Of a stretch of 64,000 nucleotides of DNA, positions 54,301-64,000 are shown one piece after another. Below the pieces are notes generated by a model. It was not told where the DNA came from, searched no databases, and saw only the letters and a list, made by a program, of their open reading frames with translations. Source of the stretch: Dipetalonema caudispina. Its lineage: Eukaryota; Nematoda; Chromadorea; Rhabditida; Onchocercidae. Both the position numbers and the translations under genes were made by a program. Location of the stretch: NCBI GenBank assembly GCA_013365325.1, contig JABVXV010000099.1, positions 124,001-188,000 of the forward strand, read 5' to 3'. Positions within the stretch are counted from its first letter, which is position 1, and every line of letters begins with the position of its first letter.

Positions 54301-57300
54301 ATGAATCTGTACTACATTCGCATGGTAAGGTACTATATGAAGCGAAAATTGATGGTAAAGATGATGTTTATTTCTTGGCTCCAATAGGATCAGGCCACGA
54401 CTTCACTACTTCTTATGGTTTACAAGTAATATTTTCCTGAAAATTTCAATGTCAATTAAAATTTCTGTAAAATCCGTATTTTGAAAAGCGTGTTGTTCAT
54501 TCTTTCAGCTATCTTTCGTGATAGTATCGAATCCGCGAGATAGTGAAACCAAAATGAGCTCCGCACCTGATGTTCAGTTGGTTGGGAATAACACAGTTTT
54601 GGATTTTTGGGCACGAGAACAACCAGCTAATCCACGAATACCATTCAATGTTGAAATCAAACTTTTGCCTGTAAGTTTTAGATGCTAGTTATTTAATATC
54701 TGTAAAATTGCAAGACACTGTTTTATATTGTTTCCTCGTCCATCCATAATTATACATTTCCACTACAATGATTATGATCTGATCATAATGATGAGATTAA
54801 TATTGATTTAGGAAAATTTCATGGAATCGACAGGGGAACCAACGACTCGCGATACTCTGATGATGGTATTGCATGACTTAGATGAGCTTAGGATTAAGGC
54901 TTGTTACTATACGAATTGCGAATTGGCAGCAGTTAGCGAATTACAGCTTGAAATAGCTAAAGATGATCAAACCACTGGTGATAGTTACACAGCATCTTCT
55001 GTTGAAATATGCCAGTGTCCACTACCTTATACTGGACTTTCTTGTCAGGTACCACAACTTTATTCTGTTCCAGAAATGGATTTTAAATTGTAATGAATGT
55101 CTGGAATTTTCTACGGAATCGGTTTCAGGACTTGTGGGTTTTATTCCTTTCTCGAAAAAAACTTTTAAAAAATCGTTGTATTATTCGTCTAGTTGCTGAA
55201 ATTTTTTAGCAATGTTCTCCTGGTTATTACCGCGTCAGTAGTGGTCGATATCTTGGTTCCTGTGTCCCTTGCAATTGTAATGGTCACTCTGGAAGCTGCG
55301 ATCCGACTACTGGGATTTGTTTCGATTGTGAGCACGACACTTTCGGCGATCACTGTGAATTTTGTCGGGTAGGATTTTATGGTGATGCCACCAAAGGAGG
55401 ACCTTATTCATGTCTTCCATGTGCTTGCCCATATGCTACTGATACGAACAACTTTGCAACAAGTTGTCAGGTTAATATTTTTTTTATTTTTTTCATTATT
55501 ACTATTATTTTGTTTGAGAAGAAATTTCAATACACATTAATGGTGTATAACAACGTAGAATTTTTTTTCTTCAACTTCATTCACGCTTTTCAGTTCCAAG
55601 AGAAACAGCTACCTGATTGTATTTCTGTAATAAATTTCGAGAAACTGATGAAATTCTACTTTTTAAAGGTCAGTGAAACAGGACTGTTGGAGTCATGCTT
55701 CTGTAAGGAAGGATATACCTCTGACCACTGCGAGAGATGCGATGTTGGCTATTATGGTCAGCCTATTGCAATCGATGGTTCTTGCCATAAATGTGACTGC
55801 AATGATAATAATGATCTTAGTGTAGACGGTTCTTGTCATCCTGTAACTGGCGACTGCTATCTTTGTTTAAATAATACCGATGGCGTACATTGCGAACATT
55901 GCAAACCGTGGTTCTATGGTGATGCTTTGGAAGCTAAAAACTGTACAGGTAAGGAATCACATTATTACAGGGATTTTTCTCTTACATCATAACAAAAAAT
56001 TCAATTGGAGAGAGAAATTCTAGAAGATTTCAACTAACTTTGTGCTGTTTGTTTATTTTATTTTTCTTTTTTTTTCACGAGCAGAAATAATTCCTGCCGA
56101 ATTCCTCCATTGTTTGATTGAAATTTACAGAACAAAAAAGTTGAATTGATGGGTTGTTTTTTTGAGATTTTCTTTCGCAATGTTTTACAGATTGTGAATG
56201 CAATCAATGTGGTAGTTCATTATGTGACGGCAGATCTGGAAAGTGTGAGTGCTTAGCGAATGTAGAAGGAGACAAGTGTGATCGTTGTGTGGTAAATTTC
56301 ACTTCTTTTATTTAACTAATAATTTTAATCATTTAAAAATATAACAAATGGACAAACATTAAGAAAAAAGACAATCTCCTTTATTATTTATAAATATTTG
56401 TATTTAAAAAATGGCTTGATTAGAAGAATGCATGGGGTTTCATGCATTGTCACGGTTGCGATATGTGCAATTGCGCATTGGCATCATCAAGTCCGCAATG
56501 TGATGACGAAACCGGACAATGTTCCTGTATGCCTGGAGCTGCTGGACAAATGTGTGAAATCTGTGAGTACGGCTACTGGAATTATGGACCTACCGGATGC
56601 TCCAGTTTGTTTCAATACTAATGTTTTAGTGCTAATTTCTGCATCCTCAAATTGAAATTTTGATTTTCTCAAGGAATGAAGCTAAACAGTGGTAAATTCC
56701 TTGTTTAATGAAATTATTTGTTTATATTGTCTTCGGAAATGTGGCATAATTGATGTCAAATTGCTGTTGACAGTTAAAGGTGGATGGTAAGTTGTGTTGA
56801 TGATTTTTTAATGATAAAAATTTTAGAATGTGATTGTGAAGCAGATTTATCGATGGGAACAGTGTGTGATGTTAACACTGGGCAATGCCACTGTCAGGAA
56901 GGTGCTACCGGACCGCGGTGCGATCAGTGTGCTTCACAGTACCTGCGAATACCAAATTTTGGATGCCGATGTGAGTTACTACAATCACTGTCTTCAGAAA
57001 AGATTAGAAAGGGATTTAAGAAAGATTGGATATCGCTGTAGTCACAAATCCTCATAATATTGTGCTTAAAGTTTTCCCGCTGGAAAAACACGAAAAAAGT
57101 TATTGAAGTCTCTGTGGCCTTTTCTTTGAAAAACCACAAGCAAAGTCATCGTTGTAGTGTGCGATGAATGTGTTCACTCAGTGATGCATGATCTGGATAG
57201 ATTAGCCGATACTGTTGATTTTGTTAATGGAACAATCAACAATATTTCAACAACTGCTCTTACGGGTACCCGTCTTAAACGCATTCGTAATAAAATTGAC

Positions 57301-60300
57301 GATTTGAAGGTATGTAAATTGTTCCATCCTTTAACCTTTCATTATCATGATTTCAGAAATTCATTTCCTTAAACATCGAATAATGTAAAATTGATAAGGA
57401 AATTGTCTAAAAATCTGAGTATTAAAGTACTGGCATAAAGCGTAGCCTAAGCAAAGCATCTTAACATATGTATTATTTATAGCCGATAGTTGTTAATCAT
57501 ATGGACTCAGCATCTGATGCGGGTATTGATAGTTTAACGAGCGATGTATTTGATGTAACTTCTGACGTTGTCGGTGTAGTTGTTCGCGCAAATCGATCCT
57601 TGGATACGCTTAATGCTATGGACAGTACTATGAATGGTATCATCAACAGAACTAATATCGTAAGTCATTAAAAGAATTATACAAAACAGCAGGAAAATTC
57701 TGCAAGAACTCTCTTCTATTTACAACAAAAGTTTTGGGAAAAAAATTTTTAATGAGATCACTGGATTAGAGATCGGATACAGAATATGAATTGAGGTTTG
57801 TAATTAATTTGTGGTGTTAAAGCTTTAAACTTGACTTGGTGATTACTGGTCGAGAAATGTACCATATCCGCTATAGATGAATTTCAAAAGGCCTATTCAA
57901 AAAGTATCTAATACTGGTGCTAGAAGAGTTATACTACCGGAACGCGAGTCTGCTGAGAAAGATTGCACTGTTTCGATGAAGCTTCAATTGACAATGTCGT
58001 CATAGGAAAAAGTTATTGAAAACTCGGAATACTACGGGAAGCTTAATTATCATTAATGGAACTAACCTTCATAAGGGTATTTTCCGTGATTATCGGAATC
58101 TTCAATTTGGATCTGAGTGGAATGTTTTACTTTCAGTTATAGTTCTGAAAATGATTTTATTACTTATATACACGTAAGATGTGAGAGATTTAATATCTCG
58201 TAATTACCTTGCAGTTCCCGTCAGATGTATCTGATCGTGTTGAAGTGGCTGCATCAATTGTTGATTCTTTAAAAAATCTCGTCTTCTCACTGGGCAAAGA
58301 TTCTAACGCTGTAGATCGTCAGAAATGGTTGATGGATTCAACATCGCTTTTACAAAAAATCCGTGATACTGCGGACGAGTGAGTTCCTACGAAATACTTT
58401 TTAAATTTGTTAATAAAATTATACGTCATTTATCCATATTTTAGTATGTTTGACTTATTTTTTCTCCAAATCTGGTCCTAATATATCTTGTCGTTTTCAT
58501 TTGTTGCTGTTTTATTATCTCTTCTTATTATCACCCAAATGAAACGATACATTGCATAATCAGATATTCTTGTCGATTTTGATATCACATTGTTTCATTC
58601 TTATTTCTCAAAAAATTTAGTAAAGAGACGAGGAAACGAGTGAAAGATGCAGACGATGAGACGCAAAAACTGTTGGAACGTTTGAGAGAGGTAAAGGCTG
58701 AAGAAAATATGATGCATGCAAAGTACTTCAGTGTGAGGGATCAGGTGAACGGATTAATAAATAACGTTACGGAATACCGTTCCTTTCTTTATGAAGTGGC
58801 TAAATCGGTTGGAAATACCATTCAGGTCAGTCATACTTTGTTTCTTATATAAATCTATACTTCTGAAAATCCTTTCTTCTTCTGCTCTTCCTTAATAATA
58901 TCTTTTATTCCATTGCCATGTTACATTGTCGTATTTTAGCGAGTGAACAATTCAAATATACGTCACATAAATTCGGTGCAAGCTGGCGTAAAAGCAGGCG
59001 AAGCGAAGATCAGAGAAACTCATACAATTATCAACAGTTTCACAGCAACTTCCGAAACCTCCATAGAATCATTAAGTAATCTGAACAAAACGCTCCTTGA
59101 AGTAATGAGCGAAGTTCAGAAATTGTTCGATCAGCTGAGTATCATGAATGGCAGATATCGTCATAGGCGGATACGTAATATTAATAAAGTTACTGTTTGT
59201 CCATTATTTGTCCACGTTTTGTGGATTTATTTGGGTCAACTTTCCTAACAGTCGAATATTCGCGATTATGGAAATGGTGCTTTTAAAATAAATTTATTTC
59301 GTAAAAGCTATTTCAGGCAATAAAGTGTAAGATATCGTTAGTTTAATTTATATAGGTGTTATAGAGCGAATACAGAAATAAATCGAAAGAACTGGAAAAT
59401 GAAGCATTGTTCTTATCTTCATTGTTTGGTAGAACGCGAGTGGAAGCGAAGAATGCGGTAACAGCTGCTAATGGATACAAAGAATTGATGGAACATTTGA
59501 AAAAAGCACGAAATATGACAAATCAAGCATCCCTAAATGCAGAACAAGCTAAAAAGTTCCATGAAGAAGGAGCGGTAATGGTTAAATTTGTAGAACGAAC
59601 ACTCCTGCACATCTAATATTTGTGTTGTGCTAGAAATCAAAGTTATAGTTGCCATTGTTTTTGAGCTTTCTATAAATTTTCAAAATTTAACATGCAGGTA
59701 GCATCAGCGAAAACACTTCGTGAGCAATCGGCTGATTTGTTACGCTCTGTTGTTGATCTAAAACAGTCAAGTGTAAACAATGTGGATAGCCTGAAAGTCG
59801 TTTTCATCGAAAAAACATCAGAATTACAATTCCTGGTCGAGAAGCAGAAAAGAATCCTCGAAAGCCTTCGCCCTAAATTTGATGATGGAGAAGCGGTATT
59901 TTTTTATGTAAAATAATTGAAAGAAGAATGCAATAAAGAATATTCTTTTAGAAAAATTCAACGCCTCACTCATTTATTTTATATTATTAAATGCATTTTT
60001 TGAAATATATGAATCAACATACAATTAAGTTTTCAGAATGCAAAATTAGAACATTCTCTAAGTGCTTCGGAAGAGGCAAGAACAAGAACTGACAGCACCA
60101 TTTTCTTATTTGATCGGTTCAAGCCCGATTTGAATGAAATTATTGGTCGTAGTAAGAAGCTCGTTGGGTCAATTCTGATTTCTGCTAACGATGTGGATAC
60201 TGCTAGAGAACAAATTTCGAAGGTGAATCATGAATCATAAATATCATTATCATATATTGGTTTGCGTACAAATAGATGATAGAGATGGTTAAACGTAAAA

Positions 60301-63300
60301 TGTAAATTAAATCTTTTAAACAATCCAATTTAAGCTAGTAAACGAAAGTTCACCGATCATGGCAGAACTAGAAATGCAGCAGAATGCAGCTTCAAATACT
60401 TCAGCAACAATAGAACATTGCCGTGAAAAGCTAAATTTGTTAAAAGAAAAGGTCGCTCTCGCGCGAGATTTGGCCAACAGGGTTTGTTTGTTTCCATGTA
60501 TTGAATTAGCTGTGTAAAATACCTAGATGTATTTTTGTAAAGCAATGGATCAGTTCGAATCAGCCAATTTCAGATCAAATTGGGTGCACATTTCGAAAAA
60601 GGAAGTATTTTGGAATTGCCATTACCTTCTCGAATAACGCGTTCTGCGGCATACACTAACATCGAATTTTTCTTCAGAACGACGAATACTAGTGGTATCA
60701 TTGGCTGTCATTTTGAAAATTTTGCTATAGGCGAATAGTTTCGAAAATAGTAATAAAGGAAGATGAGAAAGAGAACTGTGTATTTCTTTTTAGGTCTAAT
60801 ATTATTCTTTGGTAATGAACTTGGCGTTGCCGGAACGCGTGCTGTACCAACTGATGACTATGTTGCTGTTGAAGTAGAAAAAGGTCATTTGAGAGTAGTT
60901 GTTAATCTTGGTGAAGCACCCACGCAATTGATCTCAGACTCGTAAGTTTTTCAATTTCTTGGGAATAAGTCACAAATGATATTAATTAAAGAAATTTGGA
61001 AATAATTTGATGTTTTCCTTTTTTATTTAAGAATAACTGAGGTTTGAAAGTCAAATATCGATTCAATTTGATGTGAAGTTTGATCAATCTGAATGAGGTA
61101 TGTATGTGTAATTAACCATAACTCCGATAATTTCATATTACCATTTTCTAGCTTTGTCGCTGACGGCAACTGGCGAAAGGTTGCTGTTGATCGTGTTGGC
61201 AAAACAATTAAACTACGGATATCATCACCAAATTCAGCAAATTACGAAGAAGAAAAAACAAAAACTACAGGGGGCTTCAAATTGGTTCTCAATCTCCATC
61301 AAAAGAAAAGCCGCTTATTTATCGGTGGTATTGTTCCCGGTGTCAATGTAAGGAATCTATTAACGCTATAATCGAAGGTCAAATTGTTATGCAAGATAGG
61401 TTTCTTTTCTCAATTAATCTGATAGGATTTATAGATTTCGCCAGATGTACACAGTCGTGAGTTCAGTGGTGATATCGAAGATTTACGTATTCACGGTGAA
61501 ACAGTCGGTTTGTGGAATGCCAAAAAAGGTGGTAATTATAATGTGCAAGGTGCAAAGAAAAAAATTTTTGTTGCTTCATCGCTGACCGATGAAATTGGTT
61601 CGTCATTATTCGCTCTATTCTTGCTGTAATAAAATACACAGAGTAAGCTTGGTTGATTAGAGAGTTTTTTGAAGGATGACATTTATTGATCTTTTCAAAA
61701 CTTGAGAATATTTAAGGATCTTTTCTTAAAAAGAGTACAAATTATACATATGATGTATTGCAGCACTGAGCTTTAATGGAGATGGCTACGCTATTCACAA
61801 GTTGGGTATTTGGAACCCGCGAAAGCAAACAATTTTCTCCTTGACCTTTCAAACATATTCTCCTGACGGATTATTCTTATACCTTGGGAAAGAAGTACGC
61901 ATTATGCAGTCGCTTCTATCAGCAATTTCAAATAATGTTCATTTCTTCCACTAGAATTTCAATACTTGAATATTCGTATTTCGATGTTTTTTTAGCGCGA
62001 TTTTCTATCTCTTGAACTACAAGATGGTAGAGTGAAGCTCTCATTTGATTTTGGTTCTGGGGTTGGAAGACTGACAAGTACTGGTAATAATTACAACGAC
62101 GGCAGGCCTCATTCTGTATACGTGCATCGGTTAGAACGTCATGCTCGTATGCAAGTAGATGATAATGATATTTCGGAAGGCGATTCACCTGGTACAATGT
62201 TCGAACTCAGCCTATCTGACGTTTTTTATCTAGGTGGTGTGCCCTCCGATGTTTCGACGTTAGTTCACTTCGTTTTTTCTTTTTAAAGCATGTTCTTCAA
62301 AATCATTAAAGTTATTCAACCATATTATTTTCAATCTTATTGAAAGAGCTAACACATTCCGGATAATCCTTATCCAGAAACTACCGCCTATAGTATAAAC
62401 CCATCAACTAATCTAGTGGTCGTTCTCATTCCTTTGCTCGCCAGTATGTCTCATCTATGGCTCTTAAAGCGGACAGCATGTCCCAATCGGTACCATTTAT
62501 TTTTTTCTCGTGATTATGACGATAATGTCGTAAAATCCTTTCATACTTCAACCCCACTTGCAGTTGTCAATATTTCACTATGATAACCTGCTACCTAGAT
62601 GAACAATGTCAACCGAGTCCAAGTCCTGTAATTTTTGTAAGCATAATAAAGAAAGTGTAAATGGATGATGTATCATAAGCAGTTAACATTAACCATACAA
62701 TTATCCCTTCCAGTCGCACAACGGTTGTATCGATGAATGGATGTATAGAACATGTAAAGCTGGACAATCGTTTAATGGATCTGAGTAAATCGAGAACTGC
62801 AAAAGGGGTACAATTAGGATGCAACGCTCGAAATGTACGCGTTATATCAATGGTATCCGAACGTTCCACTGCTACTTTCAGTAGTTTCAGCGCTAAAAAA
62901 GATTATCTCGAATTGACATTCCGATTTAAAACAAAACGACCATCTGGTATCCTCGCATCGGTTATTTCCGACGAACAGGTTAGCTTTAAAAATGTCCCAA
63001 AAGCGACAAGAACTAACACCAAATGCGTAACATTAACAGCAGATATTTCACTTGAGGCCAATTCTGCTTTATAAATGACTCATCAATCAATAAGAATGAG
63101 CGTTGAAATCACTAAGATGTTGGGGCCGTAAATTCTGAAACAAGAACGAATATGATAAGGAATAAAGTCATAAAATCAGTTCACATCATCCCAATGGAAG
63201 CTAGAAATATAATGTTCAGGAAGTCTTATTGCAACTGCGTTACCAAGACGGATTTATTTTGGCCGAGTACGGATCTGATAACAAGGATGTTGCTCAAATC

Positions 63301-64000
63301 GAATTCAGATCAGTCGCTGATGGTCAGTGGCACTACTTCGCAGTTATAGTGAAACCGGAAATTATAAGGCTGGATGTGGATGACCTCTATTCAAGTGAAC
63401 TTCGTAGGACTGTTGCTGATAATGAGGTTGTTCGATCTAAGGCGTTCAATTTATTTTTAAAATATAGAATTGTATTGTTGCTTTTTGATTATTTGTAGAG
63501 CATTGGCATGCTTTGAATCATATTTATTTTACTCGTCATAGGTGATCGGTGTACCGATCATTGTACAGTTTGGTCAATCGCTCGATTCTAATTTATATTT
63601 CGAAGGATGCATTGGTGATGCGACATACAATGGTCAGTTACTCGACTTTGTTGAGGTAAGTTTTTTGAGAATATAAAATACATTGTTATCAGTTTATAAA
63701 AAGAAAAGAATGAAAAGACCCGTAACATTCAATTCCATCTTCCAGAAAAGATTCGAAGCTTCTACCTAATTTTCAAACATTTTCTTTCATAATGACATTA
63801 TTGCAGGCATCAACTAAAGAAGTCAGTCTAACAGGCTGTTCTTTTCCGGAAGATATCTCGACGACAGATATGCCTCTTGGACAAGCAGTAACACATGAAC
63901 CTATGAATATCGCCATACCTGGGACAAACAGCATTCAACCACTGATGACGGAAACTGCTAAAGAATTCACTGCAGAATTAAATGTATTTCAAAGATCATA
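43283..64000 (+). CDS. epi-1: laminin alpha chain, alpha-3/5 (EPI-1) type, truncated by the window end
   Basis: Secreted basement-membrane chain that trimerises with laminin beta and gamma and binds integrin and dystroglycan through its LG domains. The signal peptide starts [19 protein letters not shown] at the ATG 43283. Early exons 43283-43451, 43611-43714 and 43955-44107 join in phase. Domain order is LN, a long LE array, a domain IV-b block, LE repeats, an L4a (laminin IV type A) module, more LE repeats, a coiled coil, then LG1, LG2 and LG3. The IV-b block with a single L4a is the alpha-3/5 pattern; LAM-3-type alpha-1/2 chains have two L4a modules. Many exons end in the middle of LE repeats. 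LG4-5 and the stop codon lie beyond 64000. The last visible part is a Thr/Pro-containing linker after LG3 ([18 protein letters not shown]). No frameshift was noticed, although several exon borders in the coiled-coil part are approximate. Confidence 0.96.
46845..46995. repeat. about 150-bp intronic repeat, copy A (laminin)
   Basis: This stretch of the long laminin intron (TAGTTTTAACGTTAACCTGA near its start, GGAATTCACATGAAAT in the middle) is a diverged copy of 48506-48660 in another intron of the same gene, same orientation. Differences are point changes and small indels. Confidence 0.9.
48506..48660. repeat. about 150-bp intronic repeat, copy B (laminin)
   Basis: Diverged copy of 46845-46995. 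Its right end is about ten bases from the acceptor TTTTTTTCAG at 48661-48670 that begins the next LE exon, so the repeat makes up nearly all of the 3' part of this short intron. Confidence 0.9.
49800..53190 (+). other. epi-1: laminin alpha domain IV-b (alpha-3/5-specific short-arm globule)
   Basis: Non-cysteine-rich globular region between the two LE arrays. Landmarks are [113 protein letters not shown] and [20 protein letters not shown]. The pattern follows the unique region of laminin alpha-5 (SWRGYA and DYVVLLPS are shared) and supports EPI-1 type rather than LAM-3 type. One exon near 51460-51660 is not resolved. Confidence 0.85.
52806..52825. repeat. poly(T) tract, 20 bases, in a laminin intron
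   Basis: Uninterrupted T run upstream of the exon starting near 52857. It may act as part of an extended pyrimidine tract but is too far away to be sure. Confidence 0.85.
53216..54130 (+). other. epi-1: laminin alpha second LE block before L4a
   Basis: LE modules [58 protein letters not shown] and [16 protein letters not shown], ending in [20 protein letters not shown](D/E)RCRSS is the conserved entry into the L4a module of alpha-3/5 chains. Confidence 0.92.
54131..55050 (+). other. epi-1: laminin alpha L4a (laminin IV type A) module
   Basis: Landmarks are [57 protein letters not shown] and [13 protein letters not shown]. This is a globule inserted in an LE module. Only one such module is visible in the gene, consistent with alpha-3/5 type. 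Confidence 0.9.
55210..56975 (+). other. epi-1: laminin alpha third LE block leading to the coiled coil
   Basis: LE modules include [97 protein letters not shown] and [20 protein letters not shown]. Introns near 55452, 55950 and 56292 separate the exons. Confidence 0.9.
57155..60482 (+). other. epi-1: laminin alpha coiled-coil domain (domains II/I)
   Basis: It begins [17 protein letters not shown], matching the paired cysteines that start the coiled coil and form interchain disulfides. Heptad-like, cysteine-poor exons follow to about 60480 (for example [60 protein letters not shown]). This region assembles with beta and gamma chains into the long arm. Exon borders are approximate. Confidence 0.88.
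60575..61600 (+). other. epi-1: laminin alpha LG1 domain
   Basis: Landmarks are [74 protein letters not shown] and [21 protein letters not shown]1-3 together form the integrin-binding unit in laminins. Confidence 0.88.
61760..62830 (+). other. epi-1: laminin alpha LG2 domain
   Basis: Landmarks are [71 protein letters not shown] and [20 protein letters not shown]. An intron of about 450 bp (62258 to about 62715) splits the domain. Confidence 0.88.
62830..63845 (+). other. epi-1: laminin alpha LG3 domain and start of the LG3-LG4 linker
   Basis: Landmarks are [78 protein letters not shown] and [11 protein letters not shown]. After the final cysteine the sequence turns into a linker ([18 protein letters not shown]) that runs off the window. 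Confidence 0.88.

Noticed and set aside
60763..60945. Open frame with a hydrophobic signal-like start ([20 protein letters not shown])
   Set aside because: The hydrophobic run is partly intron and partly the LG1 core strand; the real exon begins after TTTTTAG with [10 protein letters not shown] as part of laminin.

Overview
The window is nuclear DNA from a nematode. It is strongly AT-rich and its genes are broken into short exons. Introns end in the nematode-style pyrimidine-CAG acceptor (TTTTCAG and variants), and the proteins resemble C. elegans genes. The general texture suggests a parasitic clade III (filarial-type) species, but that placement is inference. Exon boundaries below were derived by hand from splice signals, reading-phase continuity and remembered family sequences; no search was run.

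Layout. (1) 0.2-3.5 kb, plus: an unrecognised multi-exon gene with a Glu/Lys/Gln-rich acidic tail. (2) 5.6-11.0 kb, minus: a GIT-type ArfGAP (git-1). (3) 12.2-19.4 kb, plus: VPS16, a core HOPS/CORVET tethering subunit. (4) 20.1-21.5 kb, plus: a short CAML/GET2-like receptor subunit for tail-anchored protein insertion. (5) 21.5-28.2 kb: gene-poor DNA with a decayed Ty3/gypsy-type pol relic at about 23.2-24.4 kb. (6) 28.2-32.5 kb, plus: a hedgehog-acyltransferase-like MBOAT enzyme (HHAT). (7) 34.0-37.5 kb, plus: SEC61 alpha. (8) 37.6-39.0 kb: two tentative exon clusters of unknown function and a perfect 81-bp duplication. (9) 39-43.3 kb: no gene seen. (10) 43.3 kb to the window end, plus: a laminin alpha chain of the alpha-3/5 (EPI-1) type, running from signal peptide to the end of LG3; LG4-5 lie outside.

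Four gene models close perfectly in phase: CAML (6 exons, 190 aa), HHAT (10 exons, 524 aa), SEC61 alpha (9 exons, 482 aa) and VPS16 (19 well supported exons plus a tentative first exon, about 815 aa). Three of the genes belong to the secretory or endolysosomal membrane system (CAML, SEC61, VPS16), HHAT modifies secreted proteins, and laminin alpha is a secreted basement-membrane product. This is a loose theme, not evidence of one pathway. I found no CRISPR array, rRNA or tRNA gene, and no bacterial-looking (for example Wolbachia-derived) insertion. I did not find a novel system. The most unusual items are the short nematode CAML, the 7-nt coding first exon of SEC61, the 81-bp exact duplication downstream of SEC61, the repeat shared by two laminin introns, and the unrecognised gene at the left edge.
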